Assembly: GCF_028453695.1 (NCBI RefSeq)
Contig: NC_135776.1
Location: forward strand, 3,534,001-3,598,000
Origin: Augochlora pura
Lineage: Eukaryota; Arthropoda; Insecta; Hymenoptera; Halictidae
Direction: 5' to 3'
Length of the DNA: 64,000 bases
Of this stretch, positions 49,550-62,539 are shown one piece after another. The notes beneath the pieces are model-generated. The model was not told the DNA's origin. It was given only the letters and a program-made list of their open reading frames with translations, and did no database searches. The translations under genes were made by a program, and so were the position numbers. How positions within the stretch are numbered: the first letter of the stretch is position 1; each line of letters opens with the position of its first letter.

Positions 49550-52200
49550 ATATATAGAATATATTATCATAAAACAGTTGCTATTAGTGCTCCATAAATC
49601 CAGTATAAAATCCTCGTAGAAAATTGTATAGAAAATCGTAGAAAAATATTTCAAAAATTATTGAACATCACAGATCCTTCCAATAAATAAAAACACTAAA
49701 AGATAGCTAATTTCGCCAATAAGGGTGTAGTTTGTCCACGGAGGATTTCCGGCTGATATTCGACGAGAAGGGCAACGTTAACCTCGATCATTTCGAAATT
49801 TGCACGGCGCCCGGGTTCGGGCCGAGTGAATCACAGGGAATCGCGGTAAATCTCTCGCTAAGGAGGGGTTTTTCTCGTGACACGGGCTCCGGGAGACCCG
49901 TCGAACCACTCCGTCGTCTCGCGGGATAAGTCTCTGATCTTGTTATGCAACGGAGTCCCATTCGACCGGTTTTATTTGCCGCGTCTCCCCACCCCGGCGC
50001 CCGACGGACTTATTAAGCCGCCGCGTTGTCCCGGCGTAATCCCGGCAGACAGCTTTGATCTTATAATAATCGAAATCTTCCCGGGCCGAATTTAATTCTC
50101 CGCGCTTCCGGGCTCGCGCCGTCATCCGGCAACGAGATACGGTTCCCGTTGAACGGAGTTTCCCCGCGGTTCCCGCTTGGAAATTTCGCGATCCCGCGGG
50201 AATACCCCCGGCAAGACGTTGCGAATTAAACGGCTACGCCGCGGCCCTCGAATACGCCGCGGCTTTTCTTAGCCGCCGCCGATCCTGAACGCGTCCGGGC
50301 TGTTCCCGTCTTTTCTTCCATCTAAACAAGAAACTGTGCGGCCGGTCCGCGTCGGATTTACGGCGCGAAGCTAGCGAGCGGTTGAACGATTTGCATTTCT
50401 CGTAGGTTGTGAAGAGATTATTTTACTTGATGATGATTAAAGTAGTTTTTTAAAATTTATTAAATCGCAGGAGTAATTTATTTAGGGAAATGCTACTTGC
50501 TGCGACGAAGAAATAAACACTTAGATTAGACAGTGAAAAGGTGACAGCATTTACCATATATCAGTAAAATTAAGAATTATTACAGTCATTGTACAGTCTC
50601 TCCAATATCTACAGAAAAATTCAAATAATTTAGACTAGCTTGAAAAAAGTTATGCCATTTTAAAAATGCCCATTTTGAACCATTTTATATACCATTTCAA
50701 AAATATATATTCCTTAACTTGGAGACGAACTTATACATTTAACTTATATAATTACACACGAAATTATATTATATATTTGACTTACATATTTGGCGGCGAA
50801 TTTATACGTTTAATTTACACATTCGGCGGCGACATTTCCCGGCGTAATTTCAGCTGTTTTATGGAAACGGACTAGCGCCACGCGTCGCCACGCGGGGACG
50901 CGACGGAATATCCCCCGGCCGGGGATAAGATTTCCGGATTTTGATCTCGTCCTATCGCTGGTTCCCCAGTTTCTGGCTCTATCCCGCTCTCGCCGGACGT
51001 CGAAATTTTCTTCCCAAGGCCTTCCGCCGTATTACCCGGGCGACTTATCGAGTTACAAAGACGTATATCGTCGGGAAGCGATTGGATTTTCCCGACCACC
51101 GTCTAGCACCCGACGAAGGAGAACCGCCTCACGGGGAACGAGATCGCTTTTGCACACAGGGTGCTCCGAAATACGCGGAACGCGGTCCACGGATCTTGTA
51201 ATTGCTGCCGCGACTCCGCTCATTTCCTCGAGGATTACGTTATTCCAGCTTGCAGTAGGGGTCCGCCATTATAGCGGATTTATTTCGGATGCTTTTGCGC
51301 GTCTAACCATGCTTCAATTTTTGGAAAATGTTAATTGGTTGTTGAGATACAGGCTGTCAAAGTTGACAGAATTTTGTAGGATTTAATGTCGTGATAATTG
51401 GGACTTGTGCAACGTGATTGATTGCTATAGGGTAGGTTTACGGGGTTCATGGAATTTTATATTTTTTAATTATACTCTTTGGTCTAGGTTATGTCAAGAA
51501 TTTGTTTAGGTCTGTTTCTCTTTACTTATCTTGTTTAATTACGTTATTTTCGCCTAAATGAAATAGTGCAAGCCATTTCTTATTTTGCACAAAAATCCAC
51601 AATCTAATTCTATCTAATAAAAATCTAATCTAATAAATTTGATATATTTTATTCTATTCACTAAAGCTTGCTTATTTTTATTTAAATCGTTTTTTCGAAG
51701 ATCAAAGACGCGCGCGATTCACGTTCGCCGTCACGACACCGATCCGCGGCCGCTACTTCCCTCGTCTTACTGCCCCCGGGCATCTGCCAAAGCGGTTTAC
51801 GTACACCAAGGCGAACGGGTTACGAATACGTAGATTTCACGTGCCGACTGCGCGATAATTTAGAATCAGTGGCTCGGACAGGCAGAACTTTATGCGTCCG
51901 CGCCGGTTGCCAAGGTGCCCGCCCACCCTTCGAACTAGAAATACTTATTTTAGGGGAGCATCCAACGCCGAACGTCTTCCGAGAGGGGTGGGGGGGGACC
52001 TATCCCACGTTAAAGATCGCCTTTGGCCGCGGTCCGCCTGGTTTCGATTATTTAAAAGGCGACCCTGTTTCCAAAACTCCTCCCACTCGAGGAATTACAG
52101 AGGAACGAGAGCAGCGAGCCGGATTTCGCGTGGGCGTTTCAGCAGGGAGAATTTTTCCGGGGAACGATCGAGGGTACTGATTACCCTCCGGGGCAATGGC
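49550..52200. other. Non-coding DNA, CpG-rich and AT-rich blocks
   Basis: CpG-rich 49730-50400, 50820-51300 and 51690-52300. No splice-delimited coding segment or known motif was recognised. Confidence 0.4.
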
Positions 52201-52223
52201 TCTATCGAGGTCCGGAGCCAGCA

Positions 52224-52850
52224 AGCCACGCCCACTCGCGGCATTCGGTACAGAAATTTCAGAAGCCGAGGATCTTTCATCGGTCTGACGAGCTGCTTTT
52301 AGAGTTTGCCTCTCGAGAAGTATGGGGCTCGGGGTTGGAATGGATGGGGATTGATATTTGTGGCAGTGTGGGTATGTTTCAGTTGAGAGCTACGAAGCCA
52401 CGCCCACTTGGAACGTCCTATAGGGATGAACTAGACTCTTTGGAGATTTTTCAGAAATTTTGGAAACTGTAGAGTTTAGACTTGAAATGGAAAGAAATTG
52501 TTGTGGGAAGCGCTGTCGTGGTTATGTTAATATTGAGGGCAACAAGGCCACGCCCACTTGGAACGTCCTATAGGGATAAACTAGACTCTTTGGAGATTTT
52601 TCAGAAATTTTGGAAACTGTAGAGTTTAGACTTGAAATGGAAAGAAATTGTTGTGTGAAGCGCTGTCATGGTTATGTTAATATTGAGAGCAACGAAGCCA
52701 CGCCCCCACGGGTCACTCTATATGGACAAACTTTCAACCTGGACTCATCAGAGACTTCTCAAAATTTTTTTGGGAACTATAGAGCTTACTCTCGAATGTA
52801 ATATAGAGGGTGTTGCCAACCCCTTACATTTAATTTATTAAAAACACGTA
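52224..52850. repeat. 150-bp tandem repeat carrying a GCCACGCCC box
   Basis: GCCACGCCCAC-type boxes occur near 52225, 52397, 52547 and 52697. The central units (from about 52381 and 52531) are almost identical over 150 bp, including CTTGGAACGTCCTATAGGGA and AATTTTGGAAACTGTAGAG. The outer two are diverged. The box resembles a KLF/Sp1 site, giving an array of four with about 150-bp spacing. Confidence 0.88.
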
Positions 52851-53392
52851 AAACATAACAATCGTCACCAAATAAAAATAAGAGAAATATGACACAGTCA
52901 TGGCACCTACTTTTCTCTTACACAATTATTAACAATTAAAAATATTCTCTCCTCGATTCGCGCCACAGTTACACGTCCAATATTTCATCCGGAAACGTTA
53001 ATACAAGAATTATTCTCCGCCGCGCCGTTATAATGATTTTCACCGGCGCCCCGGGGTGGCCGGTCGAGTACAAAGGGTTAAATATTCCGCGCTGTAAATT
53101 TGAAAAATGCAACGGGGGAACGGGCCGCGGCGTTTCAGCATAATAGAAGAAGTTGCCGCGGCGGCTGCGATGGTGGCCGCCGCGTTTCTTTTTTCCTCCG
53201 GAAGACGAAGCAGGGGTACGGCGGTGCCTGAGAAAGTTCCATGGGATTTTCAAGTATCGACGGCGGTTTGCTAACTCGTTAATCCGCCGGTGGCACTAGG
53301 TCATCCCGGTAGCCCGGTGTCAAAAGGCTGGTTACCCTGGGAACCAGTTAATCTTTTTCTCAGCCTGTAGGGACGCGAACCGGCGGGGGAGA

Positions 53393-53425
53393 GGGGGGGG
53401 GGGGGGGGGGGGGGGACGAGAGTCG

Positions 53426-53483
<58 letters not shown>
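53393..53483. repeat. Poly-G tracts of 23 and 57 bases
   Basis: G run 53393-53415, then ACGAGAGTCGC, then G run 53427-53483. It lies in a GC-rich segment followed by CACGTG. It can form G-quadruplexes if real; runs this long are also a common sequencing or gap-filling artefact. Confidence 0.9.
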
Positions 53484-53486
<3 letters not shown>

Positions 53487-53489
53487 GTG

Positions 53490-55640
53490 ACTCGCGGGAC
53501 AGAGCGGCGGGGATGGGTAAACTTTTATTAAAAATCTAATTGGATCGGAGCCCGGGGCCCGAGGGCTATTTCACCTTCGCTCGTTCCTTTTTCGACGTTC
53601 CGCCGAACCTCGATAAGCCCGCGACCAAGCGAAGGAGACGCGATCGTACTCCTCGCCCGTACTCTTTATTCGACCTAATGCTCTCGGCGAATCGTATCGA
53701 TTCCCTCTCGCCAATAATTCCGCGATCGCGACGATCTTACTCGTCTTTCTGCTCTTTCGAGAATTCCGGAGACTTTTCGATTTTTTTCCACGCTTTATGA
53801 AAACCCTAGGGACCGTTCACTGCATTCTCTCAGACATTTCAAGTGGGAACACCATTTTCATATGCGTAGAATATTGTTGTAATTTTTTATATATTTTTCT
53901 TTATACATTAATATTACAATGTTAAGCGATGCTGTTAAACTAGTCCACGCTAAATCAGTCATGGAACCGAAATTAATTTTGTGAAACTTAATATAATATT
54001 AAATAATCTAAAATTATATCAAATAATGTAAATTACTATAATACATTCCAAAATTATTTTTAATAGACATCGCCAAAGCTTGGATTTAAAAATTGTTAAA
54101 AGTGTAATTATTATATGCAGAAAAATTATTATAGATCTGCAGTTGAAATGGCTTCGAGTAAAAGGGTTGATAAAAGGGTTGAAAACAGTGTGACAGTGTC
54201 CTTAAATTTTTCTAATGTCAGAATTTTATATTCGATCTATATATATATATTTGTCCTTAGATATATAAAATTCACAGTCTGACGATAATCATTATTATAA
54301 TACGAATGCGAAATATTTTTAGCATAAATACGCGACGTTCCATCGAAATCGATGTTCGACGCGATGATCCTTGCAGGTATAAGAGGATTAACGTTCCATC
54401 TAGATACTAGTTCCCTAGCATCTAGTTTAAATTACCAGCTATTTATATTAAGTCCAATAAGAGGATTAATGTTCCATCTAAATTCCAATTTTCTAGCGTT
54501 CACCTGAAATTCTGAGCGCCTAATCGCCATTGCTCTCAAAGAAACCGCTTCGAAAATAGATAAAAAACTAAATATAGTCAATCATTTGTATTATAGCAAC
54601 GCGTTGGACTTAAAAATAATCCACGTGTCTCTCTAATTAATATTTAGCAATGGCAATTACTGTAGAAACAATAAATCCTGTAGATTAAAAATTAAGGGGT
54701 GAGAAAAATTGTCGATATTAGAAAAATTATAACTCCGTGAAAAAAAGTCGTATTAGAGTTTATCTGTGCTTATATTAAAGGTTAGAGGGTCTACTTTTAT
54801 ACCCTTAAACTCGATTTTTTTATAGACCCTTTCTCAACGTTATAAAAATTTAGGAAGAGACAGCAATTTTCGTCTTCTAAAATTCAGCGAAATTACAAGA
54901 CTCTTCGAAATTGATTTATTTTTCTACGATTTTATTTACGTATCCTCTAATTCTATACTGTACAGATTTTTTTATTAACAAAAGCAGATAATTCCACTGC
55001 CTTCGGACAGAATCTTCTTCGACAGCGCCGACGCTAAAACCACCACAAAATCAAAGCACTTCGATCAATCGTTGAAAATTAGGAAGTCAAAATTAATCAC
55101 AGAGAACCGTTGGCCTATAGGCGGGGTCTATTAGGAAGGGGCGTGTCCGTCGGTCAATCTCCCCCGCGGAGGGTGTTGTTACCGAAACAAAACGTCAATT
55201 TAACCGTTGTTTGTGTCAGGTGCAAATGAAACATACCCCGTTGCCGTACTTTTCTGCTTCTGGCCCAATTAGCCCGAGCTCGCTCGTTTCGCCGGCTGTT
55301 TGTTAAGCGTTTCGCGGTCGCGTTACAGCTGTATCTCGTTCCCGGTACCCCCCCGGAATAACGCGTCGATAATATCCCTGGCAGCCGGTTAATGAATTTG
55401 CGGCCGGACGACAGCCTGATTACACACGGGGTCCCACCTCGCCTTTTTTTACGCGGCCGGGGTCTCTTTGTCGCGGATCAAACCGAATCGACTGTCGGCC
55501 ATCGACTGCGGATTTCATGCGTTTATGCCGAAAATTAACCCTTTGCGGTCGCCGGAATTTCCACGTAAGTGCTGCCCTCGGGTCGGAATTAATTTTCCTC
55601 GTAACGAACTCCAACGCGTTATAAACAAAATTGCGTAATG
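53490..55640. other. Non-coding DNA
   Basis: CpG-rich 53500-53800, then AT-rich to 55080, then GC-rich to 55620. It holds a diverged ~79-bp duplication (TAAGAGGATTAAYGTTCCATC near 54380 and 54458) and a repeat-family end at 54148-54169. No gene recognised. Confidence 0.4.
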
Positions 55641-55654
55641 AAATTATGGCGAAC

Positions 55655-56055
55655 TGCTGTGCTATTTATTCTATAACGATGTTATGAATTACTTGATTTA
55701 TTGTGTTGCATGGTAATAAATTATTTGCTTTATTAGATTGGAATGAAATGAATTATTTGGTTTATTAGATTACAGTAGGAAGGATTACTTGATTTAGTAT
55801 ATTATGGTGCAAAGCATTACTTGATTTCATATATTGTAGTACAATGAATTACTTGATTTATTATATTAAATATATATTATATTGTAATACTATTGATTAC
55901 TGGATTAATTATATTAGATATACATGAGCTTATAATACCATGAATTATTTGATTTATTATACTATAGTACAATAAGTTACTTGATCTATTATACAATATT
56001 ATAATACAATGAATTACTAAATTCATGATATTATATTACAATAATTTATTAAAAA
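55655..56055. repeat. Degenerate AT-rich minisatellite
   Basis: Variants of ATGAATTACTTGATTTATTA recur roughly every 40 bp, joined by TATAGTACA-like spacers. Confidence 0.75.
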
Positions 56056-56059
56056 CAAT

Positions 56060-57230
56060 ATTTTCTCCTTAATTTCCATGCAACCTGTCGCAACCCTGAT
56101 TTGAGACATTTTTAAAAATATAAAATATTCCAACAGCAATACCTCCACTATAATTAGATATCTCCACAGAAAATAAAAAATAACTTAGCAATAAATGCCG
56201 GATAAATGCATAAATAAATGCAACTTTCGCCTGCATTCGAGGGAAAGTATTCGCTTTGGTTCGCGAGTAGCAACAGCGCTCAAGTTTCCATTCGTCGGCG
56301 GCGGTATGAGCGTAATTGCGGCGCGATTTGCAATAGGTTCCTTAATTTATGGTTTATAATTTCGAAGACGGCGCGGTGGATCCTGAATAATGTGAATTCT
56401 GTTGCCACGGCTAATTGGAGGAGACGAGAAAGCGCAGAGCCGCCGGTTCGCCGCGATAACGTTGCAAGGCCGGGAAAGTAAGTTGGGGTAGCGCGAGTTC
56501 GCCCGTCGAGAAAGCGACAGGGCAGAGCGCGGATCGGAGCGGAACCGAGCGGGTTCCAAGCCTAGCCAGCTGGCTCCCGAGCCGGGCAAATCGTAAAGTA
56601 ACTTCGAAGGAATTACGAGGGGACGAAGATTACTTTGCGCCCCCAGGTCCGCCTCGAATTTCGCCAACTTCGCCGGCCAATATAACGCATGACGAGACTG
56701 GCAAACTAACTTTGAAAAATTCCTTCTCCCCGGGAAATTACTTTCCGTCGCCGACGCGACGCTACGCGACGGAAGCGAGCGGCGGGAAGACGCGCGAGCG
56801 CGTGGCGTCGGCGAATATTTTAATTGCGTGTACCTGCATATTCAGCGGCCGCCGATTCCGAGCTCCGTGGCTCGGAATATTCGCGACTCGTTTCCACGGA
56901 ATTTGCAAACGGCGAACGGGCCGCGTTGAGATCCCGATAACCGGAAGTCTCGTTCGTTATGCGCCCCCCGCTCTACCTTAACCGCTCACCGACCGCGAAC
57001 ATTATCTAACCTCGCACGCGGAATTTCTTACGCGGACGATGCTTCTACGCGGCGCGATACTCGATGCTCAGGTTTCGAGGACCTCGATCGATTTCGCCGT
57101 AGAATTTGTTGCTCTTCCTCGCAATTTATTGTTTCGAGGGGATGACGCCATGTTTGATTTGTAGATGGAAGATCGAGACTGAAGGATCATCGATTAATTG
57201 TCCTATTATATATTAATAGCTTCTGTTTTA
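56060..57230. other. CpG-rich non-coding DNA
   Basis: GC-rich 56220-57130 with overlapping open frames on both strands and no recognisable motif. Confidence 0.4.
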
Positions 57231-57234
57231 CTGT

Positions 57235-57400
57235 ATTTTAAATTGTGATTTTTAAATCGTAATTTTAAATTGTCACTTTTAAATCGTAGTATTAAATTGT
57301 CACTTTTCAATCGTAATTTCAAATTGCCATTTTCAATTTATAACTTCAAATCGTAATTTTCGAATCGTAATTTTAAATCGTAATTTTCGAATCATAATTC
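57235..57400. repeat. Degenerate tandem AATCGTAATTTT repeats
   Basis: Alternating AAATCGTAATTT and AAATTGTCACTTTT units of about 14 bp, decayed. Confidence 0.7.
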
Positions 57401-57409
57401 CATATCATT

Positions 57410-58679
57410 TTTTAAAAATTCTACATTTATATAATATATTATAATAATTATCTTTAGGATTTCCTCGTGTTCTTATATCGTGATAAATCGTCGCTATTTT
57501 ATTCCCTATGAATTTTAATTGCGAACGCATCAAATCCAAAAACGCATTACAATGCCCTTTTCAATTTTGTTCAATAAGAAGACAGTATACTATATTTTAA
57601 TTAACGAAACTCCAGCATCATAAGTGAAACACTGTACTTTGATGTGACATTATCTAACACGACGTATAAATGATAATTGTCGTTCTTCTCGTTTCAAGTT
57701 CAAGGCAATCGTGTACGTTGAAATAATTTGCATACTGAATCTCCGCGTCGCGATCATTGATTATTGAACGCTGATTATTATTCAAGGAAAAATTTTAGCA
57801 TGCTGCTTCGGCGCACTGAAAATCTGATTGTGCATTCCAGTTTCCATTTGCGGCTGAAGGTGACAGCTATTTTTAACGCGGAGTACACTCTGTTTTGCGA
57901 GTCGCAGTGTCAATTGCAGACATATTTTCTCTGTGTAAATTTAATAATGCGTAAATACGTGTCGTCTTCAATTTTTGATAGAATTATATTTTATTCGAGG
58001 GATATTGAGGTATTTTAGGACGTAATTCTAAAATTATTTAAAATTGATTTATTTGCGATTTTAGCATTACCTAACCCTTTGCATAAAACCCCAGCATCCC
58101 CTAAACACCCCATTATCACCTAAAACCACCCCTTCAACTCTTACAATCAAACAACTATTTCTACTTCAATCATCACAGCCTAAAATAACGAAAATCATCC
58201 CTAATCTCGAGTCCTCTAAAAAAAGGGTACTCCCGACTCCATCATCAAGATTCTCAATCGCGGATCCGACGATCGTCTTGTACAGATTGCGCGAACGAAG
58301 TGGAAATGATCGGTATCTCCCTTAGTTGCTCGTGAACTGCAACGATTCTTTCGGTCAGGGTTAGGGAACGATTTGATACCGTTCCTGGGTTGAGAGGGAG
58401 GTTGGAGGGTTGAGAGGGAGATTGGGGGGTGGAGACTAGGTTAGGGGGCGGTCGCGGCAGCGTTATCGGAAACCGGGCGAAATTATTTGCCGGGAAAGTC
58501 GGCAGGCAGATGTAGCGAAAGTTAGGCGAGAGGAACCATTTCTATCCCCATTTCTGAGGACGACTCGTATCTCCGGGGGATCATAATTCCCGCGATATCT
58601 CGGATCGTTGTCGCTCGGCCCTGGCGCACACCCACGCGCACACACCGACACCGACACAAGCCCTCTCGCAACTTACTTC
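57410..58679. other. Non-coding DNA
   Basis: AT-rich to 58250, then GC-rich. Includes a short tandem GGGTTGAGAGGGAGRTTGG near 58390-58430. No gene seen. Confidence 0.4.
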
Positions 58680-58779
58680 NNNNNNNNNNNNNNNNNNNNN
58701 NNNNNNNNNNNNNNNNNNNNNNNNNNNNNNNNNNNNNNNNNNNNNNNNNNNNNNNNNNNNNNNNNNNNNNNNNNNNNNN
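58680..58779. other. Assembly gap (100 N)
   Basis: Exactly 100 N in a strongly GC-rich segment, probably a gap of unknown true size. Confidence 0.99.
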
Positions 58780-59700
58780 CGGAGTTTCGATCGGGGCCCC
58801 GCAGGTGAAGAAGCGTCACGATAAATTCCATCGGCGGGCCGTCCTGGCGGTCGCAGTCCTCGGCAATCCTGATTACAGAACTCGGGACCGTCGGGCGGCG
58901 GTCGTGGCAATTCTCGCGGCTGCATTTGCCTGTCTCTGCGCGCGAGAGAACAGCCATCTCTCCGACTGGTTTAAAGACGGGGGGGGAGGGCCGACGAAAG
59001 ACAGACAGCTCGCGCGGCAAAAAGAAGTCGACGGTCGGAGGTAAAGAGGACCGAGGCAGGCGAGACCGGGGCGCGGCGGGCGAGGGGATGAAGGGGGGAG
59101 GGTGGAGGAGGCCAGCTTTGCGGGCATTACCCGGTATTTCCCAGGTGGCCGAGTCACCGACTGTGTCAACTGGCTTCTGCTCGTAACAACGGCGAAGAGA
59201 ACAACGGGAACGTCGAGGACGGGGGGCGGAGGGGGGAGGCTTCGGCTGCGACGAGCCGGCTGCGTCGCGACGCCTAGCGACGTCGTCTCGCCCCCGGTAC
59301 CAGCGACGCCGCGGACGGAGGTAACGGTTCCGAGGAGACGACGGTGTACTCGAATGCACTCGAAGAAGACTAGACTACCAACGGCGGAAGAAGAAGGACG
59401 GACAGAGACGTCTGCGACGAGGACAAAGACGGATCGCGTCTACCGGCGGCAGATTAAACGCGCGCGAAGACGGCCCGCCCCGCCCCGTTCTCCTCTCTTT
59501 CCGTCGCGCAGATTTTCGCATCCGTGCCCAAGCAGCGTGAGAAACCCGGGAGGCGCTCCCCCGTCTATCGAAGACACAGGGAAAATGCCGAGGAACCCCC
59601 TTCCCATGGAACCGGATAAGCGCCGGCGGACGTCATTGTCCTCCGAGAGCGTTGCTATCAATGATCACCCGCCGCTGAGCTGCTTCTAACGGCGGCGATC
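58780..59700. other. Strong CpG island, unassigned
   Basis: Very CpG-rich, with open frames of about 200 codons on both strands (for example 59102-59689 plus and 58673-59359 minus, the latter running through the gap). Translations are Arg/Pro/Ser-rich without motifs. It could be a promoter or 5' exon of a gene outside the window, but nothing here proves it. Confidence 0.35.
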
Positions 59701-59848
59701 ATCGTCCACTAGACTACTCTTGTCGCGATTCGCGATCGGCTACTTGCTCAGGGATCGCGGACGGTGCGTGGCTGGCACCTTCCGCCGAGTCAGGCTCTCG
59801 TGGTTTTAATCGACCACGAAAATTCCGACGAAATTCGAGCGATTTTAT

Positions 59849-60085
59849 TAACCCTTTGCGGTCGTATGGCAACCCTCAGGCGCCTCTAAAAGTTATCATT
59901 TTAAAATAATCTTTATCGAATTTATTAATATTTACAAAATTGTTAAAAGCTGATATCTGTTATAGAAGACACAAAATTCAATTTTATAATGTACAAAACG
60001 CTCCAGGTTATATAAAATGGGAACACTGTGAGTCTGGAGAAATATTTTGGATCTTCAATTAAAATGGCTTCGACTGCAAAGGGTT
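59849..60085. mobile_element. MITE-like element with CCCTTTGC inverted ends
   Basis: Left end TTAACCCTTTGCGGTCG and right end CGACTGCAAAGGGTT are near-perfect inverses. Total length is about 237 bp, and the interior is AT-rich and non-coding. The right-end sequence AAAATGGCTTCGACTGCAAA matches 32763-32785 and 54148-54169. Confidence 0.65.
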
Positions 60086-60172
60086 CAACAAACAAATCGA
60101 AACCCTGGATTTACTAACAATACCCGCCATTAACCTGCAATTTTTACTACCCCATACTAATAAACCATGCCA

Positions 60173-60220
60173 CCCTTATTAGACCGAACCCTTATTAGAC
60201 CGAACCCTTATTAGACTGAA
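60173..60220. repeat. 16-bp tandem repeat, three units
   Basis: Three units of CCCTTATTAGACCGAA, the last with one change. Confidence 0.92.
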
Positions 60221-61935
60221 CCCTTTCGCAAGCACCCGATTTTCCAAGACTCCCTTCCCGAACCAATTCGTTCCATTGTTTCGCGACGAGTTCGACCGAC
60301 ACGTTCCGCGGATCGTCCGTCGCGATTCGCGCTCCATAATCGCGGAATAAAATAATTTATCGAGGCGAAACGGCGAAGTTTTCCGGCCGTTCGCGTAGAT
60401 CTATATACGCGAGAGGGGGGGGGGGGCCGCGTTATCACGGCGCCCGGGAGATTTTCAATTACGCTCGGCCGGGCCCGGTGTATATAGATAAATCTTTCGG
60501 AAGTTTTCTTCGTTACCGTTGCAGCGGCCCGGTGAAATATTAAACCGGCACTCGCCTGGCGGGACCCTGCGCAACGCATCGAAATATTGTTTTGCGGTCC
60601 TTTCGGCCCTGCCCCCCACCCTCCCTCCCTCGCCACCCTGTATCCGTTCCAGGAGAATTGTTTCGCGGCCTGCCGAATCTTGTTAAATATTAACTAGACG
60701 CAAGCAGCGATGGCTAAATGCGCTCGAATGCGCCGCGAATTTTCTGAACGGACACTGGTCTGCTCGCCGCGATTCCGCTCGATGCACCCGCGTTTTTTGC
60801 CTTACATTTTATACCTTTGTTCTCCCCTTTTTACCTTATATTTTATAGCGTTGATTTGATATTTTCATTGCAACTATAACAATCGATCGATTTAGATGAG
60901 AACGATTTTTATATTTTTATTTATTTTTAAATAAATTTATTGGTAATCAATTTTATATGTTATAAACATTGGCCTCGTTAATCTGCGATTTTGTACAATT
61001 TCATCATCCTCTGAAAGAGGATATCGGAGTGTACATGATTAATACTTTGTTAATTGAAATTGCCGCGGCGGAAGAGAGCATCGTGTTTTAAAAGAAGGAT
61101 GCAACGAAAATCGAATGTGAAATTTCTGTCGCCGGAATACGCGTCGCGCAATTTCAGCATCGAGAGAGGAGCATTAAATTTTTAGAATAAAGCTGAATGC
61201 CACGAATTTCTGACTTGGAAACGAGCATATATAGTATAATAATATACTCGTATATTATAATTCAAGTATATGGAAAAAATCGGAAATTTCACCAGAATAG
61301 GCGTTGTATAATTAGGACAATAAAACAAGTATTACGCTTTCAGAAATAAAATAAATATCATAGAACCTCTGACTAAAAAACGAGCCCTTAATTCAATAAA
61401 ATATTCAATAAAATATTCAATCACCAGAATACGCATCTTAAAATTTCGCCACCGAAAATCGCATCCCCAAAATTGAAATAATTGCCCTGCGATTTCCTCG
61501 AAAAATCCCCGCCTCGAAAATCTCAAAATTGAAAATTCCGCAGCAAAATTTCGGGATCTCGAATTCGTGATAAATTTCCTGTTTACCGCGGCCGATCGAA
61601 TAACATTTACGGGCGTCGAGTACGGCGGCCTAAGTTGCCGTAGAACGGTACAAAGGGAAGCGCAGCGCGGGTCCTCTCTCCGTGCACAGGAAGCTTTTTA
61701 AATAGCTGCGGCAGAGAGAAAGGGCCGAGAAAGAGAGAGAGAGGCGGGTTACGATGGCGCGAGAGGAGCGTAGTTTCCCGGCGATACGGTACTTTTTCTT
61801 CGGCGTAATGGAATGTAAAGTTCCCGATTAAATTGCGTCTTTAAGCGATCCTCGCCGGTGAGATATTTTTTGTGAAAATACAGCCAAAGTAACCGAGAAA
61901 TATCGTTAGCGTGTCTTTAACGATTTCTCCGAGAC

Positions 61936-61962
<27 letters not shown>
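61936..61962. repeat. (CT)n microsatellite
   Basis: Uninterrupted CT tract; GA-rich AGAGAGAGAGA lies 200 bp before it near 61732-61744. Confidence 0.9.
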
Positions 61963-61968
<6 letters not shown>

Positions 61969-62539
61969 TTTCCTCTGGTCTACGTCTCGGAAAACCCATT
62001 AACGTGGTTCGGGCGCATTGGGAACCGGCCGCCGCGCGAAAGCTGTTGCCACTGAAAACATTTTTTCAAATTATTCCTCTGTCACACACGATCGCCGCGA
62101 ACAATACCCGGGGAACCGGTTATTCCGCGTCCGCGACACGGCGGCGCTGTTTCCACGGCGGGCTCTGCTCTATTTTTAACAAGAATAAAATGGAATTACC
62201 ATACGGGAGCGAAAAAATTAACCGTATCTCCTACCGCTTTGTTTTATTGCCGCGGAAATCCTGGGCCGCTGCTGCTTTCGCTATTAAATAAGTCCCCTGC
62301 TACGCGAGAGAACCCGATGACGAATTATCCTGACTGCTGACGCCGCCGTTCATTCATTAACCCCTCGTTTGCTTATTTTTATATTCTGCTATTATTCCCG
62401 TGTTATTTTGTCGGCCAACGATACTCCTTGCTGACCGCGATGGTAAAAGTTAACGTGGATATGTAAATTGTGGCATTCATGGTGGGCTTATTATAGGTTA
62501 TGTCTTTCTGTATTGGTTAGACTATTTTGTAAAATTAAT

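Noticed and set aside
53301..53486. Poly-proline minus-strand frame
   Set aside because: It is the translation of a poly-G homopolymer.
58673..59689. Frames of about 195-228 codons on both strands
   Set aside because: One reads through the 100-N gap and both are low-complexity products of a CpG island.
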